A stretch of DNA of 64,000 nucleotides from an uncultured Caulobacterales bacterium (lineage in GTDB: Bacteria; Pseudomonadota; Alphaproteobacteria; Caulobacterales; Caulobacteraceae): positions 22,858 through 86,857 of the forward strand of contig CAILTK010000090.1 of assembly GCA_903837135.1 (NCBI GenBank), given 5' to 3'. Both the position numbers and the translations under genes were made by a program. Positions 15,330 to 23,202 of the stretch are shown here, in pieces. The stretch's first letter is position 1, and the number at the start of each line of letters is the position of its first letter. The notes under the pieces are model-generated. The model saw only the letters and a list, made by a program, of their open reading frames with translations. It had not been told where the DNA came from and did not search any database.

Positions 15330-17333
15330 TCAGCGGCTGCTGGACCCGCTCGCCGGGGACTCCGGCGGGTCGGGCGGATTGTGCGCGAGCACGAACGCCA
15401 CCGTGGCCTTCACCATGGCGATGCGCGCCGGCTCCTCAAGCAGCCAATGGTCGGCGCCGGGAAGCGTCACGAGCTCCACCGGCTTGCCCGCGCGCTTCAA
15501 GGCGCGCTCCATCGCCTGGCTCTGATCGATCGGCACCACGGTGTCGTCGACGCCGTGGATCAGCAAGATCGGCGAGTCGGCCTGATCGGCGAGACGGTCC
15601 GGTGAAATCTCGCCGAGACCAGACCCTCCGCTCGTTTTCGCGCCCATGAACTTCTTCCAGAAGCGCATTGTCGCGCTGAAGTCCCCCGTACGCTGGGTCT
15701 CGAAGTCCAGCATGCGGTCGAGATCCGCCACGCCGCCATAGGAAGCCGCGCAGCGATAGAGACCATGCTGCAGGGTCACCCCGGCAAGGGCGGCGTAGCC
15801 GCCGTAGCTGGCGCCGACGATGCAGGCGCGCTTTGGATCGACCAGGCCCTGGCGCACGAGCTCGGACACGCCGTCGGAAATGTCTGTCTGCATCTTGCGG
15901 CCCCACTGCCCGTAGCCGGCGTCGCGGAAGGCGTTACCGGATCCGTCCGACCCGCGAAAGTTGGGCTGCCAGACGGCATAGCCGCGTGCGGCGAAAGCCT
16001 GTGCCCAGTAGTGGAAGCCCGGCATGTCGTGTGCCTCCGGTCCGCCGTGCGGCATGACCACGAGCGGCAGGTTGCGGGCGGCGCGCCCGGGCGGCAGGGT
16101 GAGCACCCCCTTCATGGCCAGGCCGTCCGCAGCCTTGTAGCCGACCCAGCGCACCGGCCCGACATGGGCGGCGACGATGGTGGGATAGGGGCAGCCCAGC
16201 ATCTGCGCCGTGTGCCTGGCGATGTCGACGATCCAGTAGGTCCCCGAATCGTCGCCGCCTTCGGTGAACAGGATCATCCGGTTGAAATCGGCGCTGTAGG
16301 AGATGAGCCGTGTGATCAGCTTCGGAAACACCCTCAGTGCGGCGCTGAGCTTGGCCTCCTGCTCCGGCGCATAGAATTTCGAGGATCGGGCGTCGTCGCT
16401 CTCGTAGGTCTCGCCGACCCAGAGGCCGGTGGTGCGGTCGTACAGCGGCGCGCCGACTTTGTCGGCGTCGTAGGTCGCCTTGACCTGCCCGTCGGCGAGC
16501 GAGATCTCCTGCAGCACGTCGTGCTCGGCCCCGCCGCTCTCCAGAAGAACCTCCCCCGCCGTGCGTCCAAAGCCGGCGATCGAGACGTCGTGGATGGGCG
16601 CTGTCCCCTTGGCGAGCTCTTCGCCGCCCCAGTCGGAGGGGTAGAGCCGCCAAGCGCCGGTAGTCTGATTGTAGAGCAGCCGCGCCGCGACCTTCCCCTG
16701 ACGGCTCACCAGCCAGCCGGAAATCTGCTCCTGACCCGACGCGGCCAAGGAGATCGCTCCGGTGTCGAGGTCGACTTTGTAGAGGTCCGGACGATAGAAC
16801 CCGTCCCGCGGGTTCGGTCTGACCAAAGCCAGGGTTTGCCGGTTATAGGTCAAGCCGCCGAAGAAGCCGTACCAATGGCCATCGATCTCGGCGGATCCAT
16901 AGGTCCCGAACACCGCTGTTGCGACTTTGGTCTGGACCGGCGTCTGGAAGACCGAAAACGCCTTGTTCTGGACGGCGCTGACGACGACCACGGCGGCCAG
17001 TTCGTTCTTCTCGACTCTGAAATCCACGAGATTGGCCGTCACGCTGGTAAAGAGCAGCAGGTGGTCCTCGCCGGCCCAGCGCAACCCCTCCATCTTCAGC
17101 GCCCCCACGCGATAGGCCTGCAGGACGTGATTGTTCGTATCGGCGATGACCAGCCGCGACTTTCCCCCCAGCGTCTCCACGAACGCGTAGCGCTGACCGG
17201 CCGGGGACAGGGTCACGTGCGCCATGGCCGGCATCCGGCCGTAATCCTCGACCGGCGGCGGGGGCTGGGGTGCGGCGAAGGCGCCGCCGCCGAGAAGCAC
17301 TGCGACGAGGCCGCCTAAGATCACGCGAAACAT
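15330..17333 (-). CDS. Exported S9 family prolyl oligopeptidase-type peptidase
   Basis: A 667-residue protein with a signal peptide (MFRVILGGLVAVLLGGGAFAA), an N-terminal beta-propeller-like half and a C-terminal alpha/beta-hydrolase peptidase domain. The catalytic triad is S509 (GASYGGYAA), D597 (HGVDDTVVP) and H629 (ADHWLLEE). Such periplasmic S9 peptidases of the dipeptidyl-peptidase/acylaminoacyl-peptidase type cleave short peptides and are abundant in Caulobacterales. The start at 17333 was chosen for its GGAAGGGGCG ribosome site and immediate signal peptide; the frame opens earlier but lacks coding character. It shares a short divergent promoter region with the gene at 17471. Confidence 0.88.
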   Translation of the reverse strand: MFRVILGGLVAVLLGGGAFAAPQPPPPVEDYGRMPAMAHVTLSPAGQRYAFVETLGGKSRLVIADTNNHVLQAYRVGALKMEGLRWAGEDHLLLFTSVTANLVDFRVEKNELAAVVVVSAVQNKAFSVFQTPVQTKVATAVFGTYGSAEIDGHWYGFFGGLTYNRQTLALVRPNPRDGFYRPDLYKVDLDTGAISLAASGQEQISGWLVSRQGKVAARLLYNQTTGAWRLYPSDWGGEELAKGTAPIHDVSIAGFGRTAGEVLLESGGAEHDVLQEISLADGQVKATYDADKVGAPLYDRTTGLWVGETYESDDARSSKFYAPEQEAKLSAALRVFPKLITRLISYSADFNRMILFTEGGDDSGTYWIVDIARHTAQMLGCPYPTIVAAHVGPVRWVGYKAADGLAMKGVLTLPPGRAARNLPLVVMPHGGPEAHDMPGFHYWAQAFAARGYAVWQPNFRGSDGSGNAFRDAGYGQWGRKMQTDISDGVSELVRQGLVDPKRACIVGASYGGYAALAGVTLQHGLYRCAASYGGVADLDRMLDFETQRTGDFSATMRFWKKFMGAKTSGGSGLGEISPDRLADQADSPILLIHGVDDTVVPIDQSQAMERALKRAGKPVELVTLPGADHWLLEEPARIAMVKATVAFVLAHNPPDPPESPASGSSSR

Positions 17334-17470
17334 GAAGACGCCCCTTCCCCAACGGCCACATCTTGCGATTGAATTGTTCGAGGTCAACCTTGCGCCCGGG
17401 GTTTGGCGCCCGAAGTTGGCGGCAAACCTTTGCGCCTTGCATGCCGGTTGGAGTTGACCGAAGAGACGCC

Positions 17471-17968
17471 ATGAGAACCCGTCCATCGATCGTACTGGCA
17501 CTGGCCCTGTCGGCCGCTTCGGCGGCCGCCGCGGCGCCCACCCCCTTCGCGCAGATCGGCGGCGCCCACCCTGCCCGCTCCGTCCCCGACAGGCCGAACG
17601 CCGACCTGGCGCTGCCGCTGACGCCGGTGGAGGCGCGCCGGCGGGTGGAGGCCTATCTCGACGCCCAGGGCTTCGAGACGACCGACGCCAAGGCGTCGCC
17701 GACGGCGGTCAGCTATGTGCGGTTCGGCGACCGCGACGGGTTCGAGGCGCTGGCCGACTGTCACGGCCCGGCGGTGGGCTCGCCCCAGCTCTGGCTCGAA
17801 ACCGTGGTGGTCGACCTGCGCCCCGACGCCGCCGGCGTGCGCATGACCGCGACGGGCCAGTTCCAGGTCATTCTCAAGGGGCTGGTGTCCGGTTCGCCGT
17901 TCAAACTGGCCTGCCGCAGCCGCGGCGCGCTCGAGGCCCAGCTTCGCGACGCCCTCGCGGGCAAATAA
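17471..17968 (+). CDS. Exported protein of unknown function
   Basis: A 165-residue protein with a clear signal peptide (MRTRPSIVLALALSAASAAAAA, cleavage near 20-22) and a compact mixed alpha/beta domain of about 140 residues. I recognise no family. Two cysteines (LADCHG and KLACRS) could form a disulfide in the periplasm. It is transcribed divergently from the S9 peptidase, with 137 bases between the starts. The ATG at 17471 follows GAAGAGACGCC. Confidence 0.65.
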   Translation: MRTRPSIVLALALSAASAAAAAPTPFAQIGGAHPARSVPDRPNADLALPLTPVEARRRVEAYLDAQGFETTDAKASPTAVSYVRFGDRDGFEALADCHGPAVGSPQLWLETVVVDLRPDAAGVRMTATGQFQVILKGLVSGSPFKLACRSRGALEAQLRDALAGK

Positions 17969-18078
17969 GGCCGCTTTTCGTCCAACGCCCGCTAAGGTCC
18001 CGTCAGCCATGGAAAATCCACGGCTCAGCATCGACCATCAATCGCCCAGATTGCACCATCAGATGCCTTAATCAAGCG

Positions 18079-18103
18079 CAGGGGTGTTATTTTGGAACCC
18101 CTG
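18079..18103. promoter_or_regulatory. Inverted repeat CAGGGGT-N11-ACCCCTG in a leader region
   Basis: Perfect 7-base arms (18079-18085 and 18097-18103) enclose an A/T-rich loop, 51 bases before the start codon at 18154. It may be an operator or a 5' untranslated hairpin of the downstream gene. Nothing else in the 185-base gap stands out. Confidence 0.3.
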
Positions 18104-18153
18104 TAACCGCTTATCGTTTTCCTTCCAGTCATCAACTCCACTGGGAGGCTACA

Positions 18154-18828
18154 ATGGTCGCCAAGACCTTAGACATCAGTCAGCCGGTCATGAACACTGA
18201 TCGGTCGGAACCGCGTTCGGATATGTTTGCGCAGAGCAATGCGCTCTACAGCCGGATCAACAAGAAATCCAAGGCGTCGCCATGGATGATCATCGCGCCG
18301 GTCGCGGTTGTTGTCCTGGTCGGCGGCGCCCTGGTCGCCACGTCCAGCATGCACTCCACGGCCAAGGCTCCGGTCACCCCGGCCCCGGCCGCATCGATCC
18401 CGGCCCCCGCCGCCAGCACCCCGGCCCCGGTCGCCAAGCCCGTCGCCACGAAGTCGGTGAAGTCGACCACCGTATCGACCACCCGCCCGGCCTTGAAGGT
18501 CGAAGCCGCGCCGACGCCCGTCCGCCACGCCGCGGCGCGCATCCCGACCACGGCCCGGCGCCCGGCTGACACTGGTCCGGCGCCCTCGGCCTACGATCAT
18601 CAACCGGCCGTGGCCGCCGCTCCGGCGCCGACGGTGAGCACCCAGCCCGCCGCCGTCACCCCGGCGCCCGCCCAATCGGTCCCGGCCCAATCGGTTCCGG
18701 CCCAATCGGTCCCGGCTCCGACGACCGCCGCTCCGACGACCGCCGCTCCGACGCCGTCCACCCCGGCGCCCGCCGCCGCCCCGGCCCCGGACACCACCCC
18801 GGCTCCGACCACCCCGCCGTCGCAATAA
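18154..18828 (+). CDS. Single-pass membrane protein with Ala/Pro/Thr-rich periplasmic tail
   Basis: A 224-residue protein with three zones: a hydrophilic cytoplasmic segment (about 1-43), one transmembrane helix (about 44-63, IIAPVAVVVLVGGALVATS), and a long low-complexity Ala/Pro/Thr tail. The tail ends in tandem AQSVP and APTTA units encoded by 15-base DNA repeats. It looks like a wall-spanning or linker protein; no catalytic domain is visible and I assign no family. The ATG follows a strong GGGAGG. A strong terminator lies just downstream, so it is probably monocistronic. Confidence 0.7.
   Translation: MVAKTLDISQPVMNTDRSEPRSDMFAQSNALYSRINKKSKASPWMIIAPVAVVVLVGGALVATSSMHSTAKAPVTPAPAASIPAPAASTPAPVAKPVATKSVKSTTVSTTRPALKVEAAPTPVRHAAARIPTTARRPADTGPAPSAYDHQPAVAAAPAPTVSTQPAAVTPAPAQSVPAQSVPAQSVPAPTTAAPTTAAPTPSTPAPAAAPAPDTTPAPTTPPSQ
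18671..18745 (+). repeat. Tandem 15-base coding repeats (3 + 2 units)
   Basis: Three consecutive units of CCCAATCGGTCCCGG (18671-18715; the middle one has one change) are followed by two identical units of CTCCGACGACCGCCG (18716-18745). All are in frame and encode repeated AQSVP and APTTA-type pentapeptides in the protein tail. Such arrays can gain or lose units by slippage without shifting the frame. Confidence 0.9.
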
Positions 18829-18856
18829 CGGCGTTCATTCGATAGCGATGACGAAG

Positions 18857-18884
18857 ACGGTCGGCCCTCGGGTCGGCCGTTTTT
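18857..18884 (+). terminator. Rho-independent terminator
   Basis: The stem ACGGTCGGCC (18857-18866) pairs with GGTCGGCCGT (18871-18880) around a CTCG loop, 10 pairs including two G-T, followed by a TTTTT run. It closes the gene ending at 18828 and lies upstream of the MmcQ gene start at 18923. Confidence 0.85.
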
Positions 18885-18922
18885 CGTTGAGCGACCGGGG
18901 CCATCCGTGGTCCCCTGGAGCG

Positions 18923-19282
18923 ATGACCTTCGAGGACCTCCAGCGTATCGGCCTGGCCCTTCCCGGCGTGCAGGCGCGCACCAGCTATGGGACCCCCGCC
19001 CTGTTCGTCGGCAAGAAGCTCCTCGTGAGACTGAAGGAAGACGCGCGCGACGTGGTCCTGCGCATGAGCCTGGAGGAAAAGGCGTTCCTGATCGAGGCGG
19101 ATCCCGACACCTTCTACGAAACCGATCACTACAAGGGCTGGCCGGCCGTGCTCGGCCGGCTCGACCGGCTCGACACGGAGACCATCGCCGTCCTCCTGGC
19201 GCGCCAGTGGCGCGCCTCGGCGACCAGGACCCTGCTGAAGGCCCATCCGCACATCGGCGTCCAGGCGGAGACCGACCGATGA
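18923..19282 (+). CDS. MmcQ/YjbR family protein
   Basis: A 119-residue protein of the MmcQ/YjbR fold (CyaY-like), recognisable from the order FEDLQRIGLALPGVQ, then TPALFVGKKLLVRLKED, then DPDTFYETDHYKGWPAVLGRL, then a C-terminal helix ending LLKAHP. The biochemical role of the family is not established; some members are suggested to bind DNA. The ATG at 18923 was preferred because the longer frame would begin inside the terminator. It overlaps the TusA-like gene by four bases (ATGA). Confidence 0.82.
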   Translation: MTFEDLQRIGLALPGVQARTSYGTPALFVGKKLLVRLKEDARDVVLRMSLEEKAFLIEADPDTFYETDHYKGWPAVLGRLDRLDTETIAVLLARQWRASATRTLLKAHPHIGVQAETDR

Positions 19283-19500
19283 CCGTGGTCGACGCCCGCG
19301 GGCACCGCTGCCCGACGCCGACCCTGCGCCTGCGCCGCGCCTTGGCGAAGGCGGGGACCGGCGAGGTGGTCGAGCTGATCGCGGACGATCCCTTGGCCCG
19401 CATCGACGTCCCGCATTTCGTGCGCGAAGGCGGTCACGAACTGGTCGAGATCGCCGACCAGCTGGGCGTGATCCGCTTCAAGGTGAAGAAGGGCGGGTGA
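19279..19500 (+). CDS. TusA-like sulfur carrier protein
   Basis: A 73-residue protein with the TusA/SirA hallmark CPTPTLRLRRAL (C11-P-x-P14) at the N-terminus and the two-layer alpha/beta pattern ending in an FKVKK strand. TusA-type proteins carry persulfide sulfur on the Cys of CPxP to acceptors in tRNA thiolation, Moco synthesis or sulfur oxidation. Here it is coupled to an MmcQ protein and not to tus or dsr genes, so the acceptor is unknown. Length agrees with the family (about 75-80). Confidence 0.85.
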   Translation: MTVVDARGHRCPTPTLRLRRALAKAGTGEVVELIADDPLARIDVPHFVREGGHELVEIADQLGVIRFKVKKGG

Positions 19501-19520
19501 CGCGGGGTGCGCCGCTGGCG

Positions 19521-19555
19521 CGAAAGCCGGTTCCCACTTTTCGCGCGGCGCTCTA
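19521..19555. repeat. Partial copy of a dispersed alphaproteobacterial intergenic repeat
   Basis: The stretch CGAAAGCCGGTTCCCACTTT continuing to GCGGCGCTCTA matches the 3' half of the element at 33682-33785 (CGAAGACCGGTCTCCGCTTT). Its last bases supply the stop codon of the convergent CaiB/racemase gene. Confidence 0.55.
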
Positions 19556-20692
19556 CCCCGCCGCGCCGGAGGCCTTGAGGGCGGCGACGGCGTCGGCGGG
19601 GAAGCCCCAGTCCAGCAGAGCGCTCTCGGTGTGCTGGCCGACGGCCGCCGGCGGGGCCTGGACCTCGCCCGGCGTGACCGAGAAGCGCGGCGCCGGCGCG
19701 GGCTGCACCACGCCGTCGAGTTCGACGAAGGCCTGGCGCGCCACATTGTGCGGGTGCTTGGGCGCCTCCTCCAGACTGAGCACCGGCGCGAAGCAGATGT
19801 CCGTCCCCTGCATGATCGCGCACCATTCGTCGCGGCTCTTCGTGGCCATGACGGCGGCGAGCTTTTCGCGAAGCTCCGGCCAGTCCGCCCGGCTCATCTG
19901 CCGCTGGAACTGCGGGTCGGTCAGCCCGGCCTTCTCGACCAGCAGGGCGTAGAACTGGGGTTCGATCGCGCCCAGCGACACCCAGCCGCCGTCGGCGCAT
20001 TGAAAGGTCCCGTAGAAATGCGCCCCGCCGTCGAGCATGTTGCTCTCCCGCTCGTCGGCCCACATGCCCGACGCCTTGAAGCCGTAGAACATGGCCATCA
20101 GCGAGGCCGCGCCGTCGGTCATGGCGGCGTCGACCACCTGGCCCTGGCCCGTGGTCCGCGCGTGGGTGAGCGCGGCCAGCATGCCGAACGCCAGGTAGAG
20201 GGCGCCGCCGCCGAAGTCGCCGACCAGGTTGAGCGGCGGGACCGGCCGGTCCCTGCCGCCGATGGCGTGCAGGGCGCCGGAGATCGAGATGTAGTTGATG
20301 TCGTGGCCGGCGGCGCTGGCCAGGGGGCCGCTCTGCCCCCATCCGGTCATCCGCCCGTAGACGAGCCTGGGATTGCGCTTCAGGGCCACGTCGGGGCCGA
20401 GGCCGAGCCGCTCCATCACGCCCGGGCGGAAGCCCTCGAAGGCGATGTCTGCGCGGTCCATCAGCGCCAGACAGGTCTCCACCGCGTCAGGGTGCTTGAG
20501 GTCGAGGGCGATCGAGCGCCGTCCGCGGGTGGTGACGGAGAAGCGGTCGCCCCGCCCGCCCCCCGCGCCCGTCTTGCGGTCGACCCGCACCACGTCGGCG
20601 CCGAGATCCGCCAGCAGCATGCCGCAGAACGGCCCCGGACCGATGCCGGCGAACTCCACGACCTTCACGCCGTCTAAAGGTCCCTGGGCCAT
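19553..20692 (-). CDS. CaiB/BaiF family protein, probable alpha-methylacyl-CoA racemase
   Basis: A 379-residue family III CoA-transferase-fold protein. Residues H130 (AAGHDINY), D159 (NLVGDFGGG) and E244 (GAIEPQFY) match the catalytic set of alpha-methylacyl-CoA racemases (H126, D156, E241 in the Mycobacterium enzyme), which favours racemase over CoA transferase. It would interconvert R and S 2-methylacyl-CoA so branched acyl-CoAs can enter beta-oxidation. Residue matching is from memory. The gene is monocistronic and divergent from popA. Confidence 0.85.
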   Translation of the reverse strand: MAQGPLDGVKVVEFAGIGPGPFCGMLLADLGADVVRVDRKTGAGGGRGDRFSVTTRGRRSIALDLKHPDAVETCLALMDRADIAFEGFRPGVMERLGLGPDVALKRNPRLVYGRMTGWGQSGPLASAAGHDINYISISGALHAIGGRDRPVPPLNLVGDFGGGALYLAFGMLAALTHARTTGQGQVVDAAMTDGAASLMAMFYGFKASGMWADERESNMLDGGAHFYGTFQCADGGWVSLGAIEPQFYALLVEKAGLTDPQFQRQMSRADWPELREKLAAVMATKSRDEWCAIMQGTDICFAPVLSLEEAPKHPHNVARQAFVELDGVVQPAPAPRFSVTPGEVQAPPAAVGQHTESALLDWGFPADAVAALKASGAAG

Positions 20693-21013
20693 AACGTCCT
20701 CCTGTGGCGTGGCGACCGGACGACCCCGTCGACGCCCTGGCTTGCGCGGTCGCTCGGCGGGCCTATCGTCCGGTGAGTCGGATTCTTATGGGCGTCGACG
20801 ACAGGCGGCGATAGCTTGGACCTCGCGCGCTCTCAAGTGTGACGTAAGGGCGCCGCTTGCGGGTATTTGAGCGGGGTCTTAGACCCAATCTGGGTGGGGT
20901 TGGACCCGGCTGGATCGACACCGGGCGTGCAGCGCGCATTCCCGGGCGACCGGATCTGTTTTGGCCTGAGCGCTCGTGAGGGGCGGATCGTTGATGAGAG
21001 CCGGGAGACCAGG
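20693..21013. other. Gene-free divergent region between the racemase gene and popA
   Basis: These 321 bases separate two divergent starts. They contain a short perfect inverted repeat GGGTC-TTA-GACCC at 20874-20886 and GTGACGTAAGG at about 20840. The popA frame is open upstream to 20867, but that part reads as low-quality sequence and lacks a ribosome site. No RNA gene or further coding region is seen. Confidence 0.45.
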
Positions 21014-22342
21014 GTGGTGAATCCCAAGGCGCGGACGCTGGTGCTCGCGCGCGACGATCGATGGATCGGTCCGCTGTGCGAGGGGCTCGACAGGCTCGGC
21101 TGGCGCACCGTCACCGCGCGCGGCCTCGGCGCGGCCCTCGCCGCCCTGCAGGATCTCGGCATCGAGGCGGCGATCATCGACCTCAGCGACGACGTGGCCG
21201 GCGGTTTCGCCGCCGCGGCCCGGCTGAAGGCGGCCTATGCGCCGCGGCGCCTGCCGATCCTGGGCCTCGGCGAGCCTGACATCTCCGGCGACGGCGGCCC
21301 GTTCGACCTGATCATGCGCCCGCCGGTGCACCCGGCCCAGGCCGCGTTACGGCTCGAAAGCCTGTCGCGCGCCGCGGTCACCGAGGAGGAGTTCGATCTC
21401 CGCGCCCTGACCCTGGCCGAGCGCGGCAAGCGGCTCGAGCCGCCGGTGATGGACGAAGGATCGCTGCAGGTGCTGACCGTCGGCGAGCCGGCGCCCAAGT
21501 TCCTCGCCCTGTCCCACGCCCTGCGCGCCTGCGGGGCCGAGACCACCGGCGCCTTCACGGCCTACACGGCCTTCGACTATCTGCACGAGCGGGGGTTCGA
21601 TGCGGTGGTGCTGTGGGCCGGCGAGGCGCATGGCGAGGCCCTGTCGATCGCCGCCGGCATGCGCCGCAACACCCGTCTGTTCCACATCCCGACCATGCTC
21701 TACCTGCATGCGGACTCGGTGGTGGGTCCCGGCGAGATCTTCGACCGCGGCGTCACCGACGTGGCCACCGGCGAGACGCCCGAGGAGGAGACCGCCCGGC
21801 GCGTCGTGGCCCTGGCCCGCACCTACCGGCGGGAGGCGGCGATCCGCAAGGCGCTGGACCGCGCCCGGGCCTCGGGGCTGATGGACGCCGCCACCGGCCT
21901 GTTCACCCGCGACCTGTTCGCCGCCCACCTGGCCCGGCTGTCCGCCGCCATGCACGCCCGGCATCGCGCCCTGTCGGTCGCGGTGCTGCGGATCACCGAA
22001 GCGCCGGAGATCGCCCTGATGCGCAGCGAAGGCTGGCTCGACCGCGCCATTCCGCAGATCGGCTCGATGATCGGCCGGCTGGTCCGCGCCGAGGACACCG
22101 TGGCGCGGCTCGCGCCGGACCTGTTCGCCCTGGCCCTGCCCGCCGCCGGCCAGGACGCCGCCCGCATCGCCGCCGAGCGGATCGCGGCGGTGATCGCCTG
22201 CACCGCCTTCGACGCCGGCCCCGGACGCACGCCCTTCACCGTCAACTTCGACGTCGGCGTGGCCGAACTCGAAGCCGGGGAAACCGCCGCCCAGGCCCTC
22301 GAACGCGCCGGCGCCCGCGCCGCGCAGCGACGGGTGGGATAA
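21014..22342 (+). CDS. popA: PopA-like c-di-GMP effector (REC-REC-degenerate GGDEF)
   Basis: A protein of about 442 residues. Receiver 1 has a phospho-acceptor-like D56 (AIIDLSDD). A receiver-like domain 2 follows at about 150-270. The C-terminal GGDEF-fold domain has a degenerate signature, A-P-D-L-F for GGDEF, but keeps an inhibitory-site RxxD (RAED) exactly five residues upstream. It therefore should bind but not make c-di-GMP. This matches Caulobacter PopA, which on binding c-di-GMP goes to the old pole and brings RcdA and CtrA to ClpXP for degradation at S-phase entry. The GTG pair at 21014/21017 has GGGAG upstream and was preferred over the longer frame. The symbol is inferred from architecture and the nearby mfd. 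Confidence 0.75.
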   Translation: MVNPKARTLVLARDDRWIGPLCEGLDRLGWRTVTARGLGAALAALQDLGIEAAIIDLSDDVAGGFAAAARLKAAYAPRRLPILGLGEPDISGDGGPFDLIMRPPVHPAQAALRLESLSRAAVTEEEFDLRALTLAERGKRLEPPVMDEGSLQVLTVGEPAPKFLALSHALRACGAETTGAFTAYTAFDYLHERGFDAVVLWAGEAHGEALSIAAGMRRNTRLFHIPTMLYLHADSVVGPGEIFDRGVTDVATGETPEEETARRVVALARTYRREAAIRKALDRARASGLMDAATGLFTRDLFAAHLARLSAAMHARHRALSVAVLRITEAPEIALMRSEGWLDRAIPQIGSMIGRLVRAEDTVARLAPDLFALALPAAGQDAARIAAERIAAVIACTAFDAGPGRTPFTVNFDVGVAELEAGETAAQALERAGARAAQRRVG

Positions 22343-22451
22343 GGGGCGCCCCCCTCCGGATCACCTCCCTGGGAGGCGAGCTGCGCACCGCTGCATCCAA
22401 TCCTTCGACCGGCGGCGACTATCCCGCGACAACGCCGCACAGGAGCCACGC

Positions 22452-22997
22452 GTGCAGACCTCCAACTCCCAACTGATCGTCTTCGCCGTCACGGCGGTGG
22501 CGGTCCTGGTCGTCTTCGGCCTGCGCGCGCGATCGATGATGCGCGCCACGCCCTACAATCCGGATCGCGCCCTGCTCTATCCCGTGCTGCTGACCGCCCT
22601 CGGCGCCTATGTGGCGGTAATGGCGCAGCCGCGCGGTGTCGAATGGGTCTGGCTGGTCGCGGCCCTGCTGGTCGGGGGCGGCCTGGGCTGGCTCCGGGCC
22701 TCCACGGTCAGGATGAGCGTGGACCCCGCCACCGGCAAGCTGATGGCCCAGGGCTCGCTCATGGCCATCCTGTTCCTGGTGGTGCTGCTGATCGTGCGCA
22801 CCGGGATGCGCTATGTGCTCTCCAGCAACGCCTCGGCGCTCGGGCTTCGCCTGGTCATGGCGGACGTGATCTTCCTGGCGCTGGCGGTCGGCCTGCTGGC
22901 GGCGCGTGCGGTGGAGATGAACCTGCGCGGCCGCAAGCTCTTGGCGATCCACCGGGCCAACCCGGCGCTGCTCACCTCGGAAGAAGCCGGGGTCTGA
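22452..22997 (+). CDS. Multi-pass membrane protein, CcdC/DUF1453-like
   Basis: A 181-residue integral membrane protein with about five hydrophobic helices (roughly 8-25, 40-58, 65-81, 103-119, 131-150). It resembles the CcdC-type family of small bacterial membrane proteins, function unknown. The GTG start at 22452 has AGGAGCC upstream. It lies downstream of popA by 109 bases and could be cotranscribed. The RARSMMRATPYNP stretch after helix 1 is the most recognisable family feature. Confidence 0.65.
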   Translation: MQTSNSQLIVFAVTAVAVLVVFGLRARSMMRATPYNPDRALLYPVLLTALGAYVAVMAQPRGVEWVWLVAALLVGGGLGWLRASTVRMSVDPATGKLMAQGSLMAILFLVVLLIVRTGMRYVLSSNASALGLRLVMADVIFLALAVGLLAARAVEMNLRGRKLLAIHRANPALLTSEEAGV

Positions 22998-23007
22998 AGC
23001 GAAAGGT

Positions 23008-23025
23008 CTTCCCCTTCTGGGGAAG
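23008..23025. terminator. Hairpin between convergent genes
   Basis: CTTCCCC and GGGGAAG form a 7-base stem around TTCT, eleven bases after the CcdC-like stop. It lacks a T-run. More GC-rich palindromes follow to about 23080 (GGGTCCGGCC/GGGCCGGCCC). It may act as a bidirectional end for this gene and mfd. Confidence 0.35.
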
Positions 23026-23202
23026 TGGCCGCCCCCGGGTCCGGCCAAGGGCCGGCCCCGGGACAGGCTCCGCGGACGACGGGGCAGCGCCGTCGGTGGG
23101 TTGACCCGCAGCGCATGCCGGTTCGCGCAAACGCTTTCGGCCGTCGGGGCGCGGCCCCTCAGTCGCGTCGTGACGGCTCCCCCAGACGGGGCGCCGCCAG
23201 GG

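Noticed and set aside
21014..22342. Active diguanylate cyclase
   Set aside because: The signature residues are A-P-D-L-F, so the catalytic glycine pair and acidic residue are missing; only the inhibitory binding site is kept.
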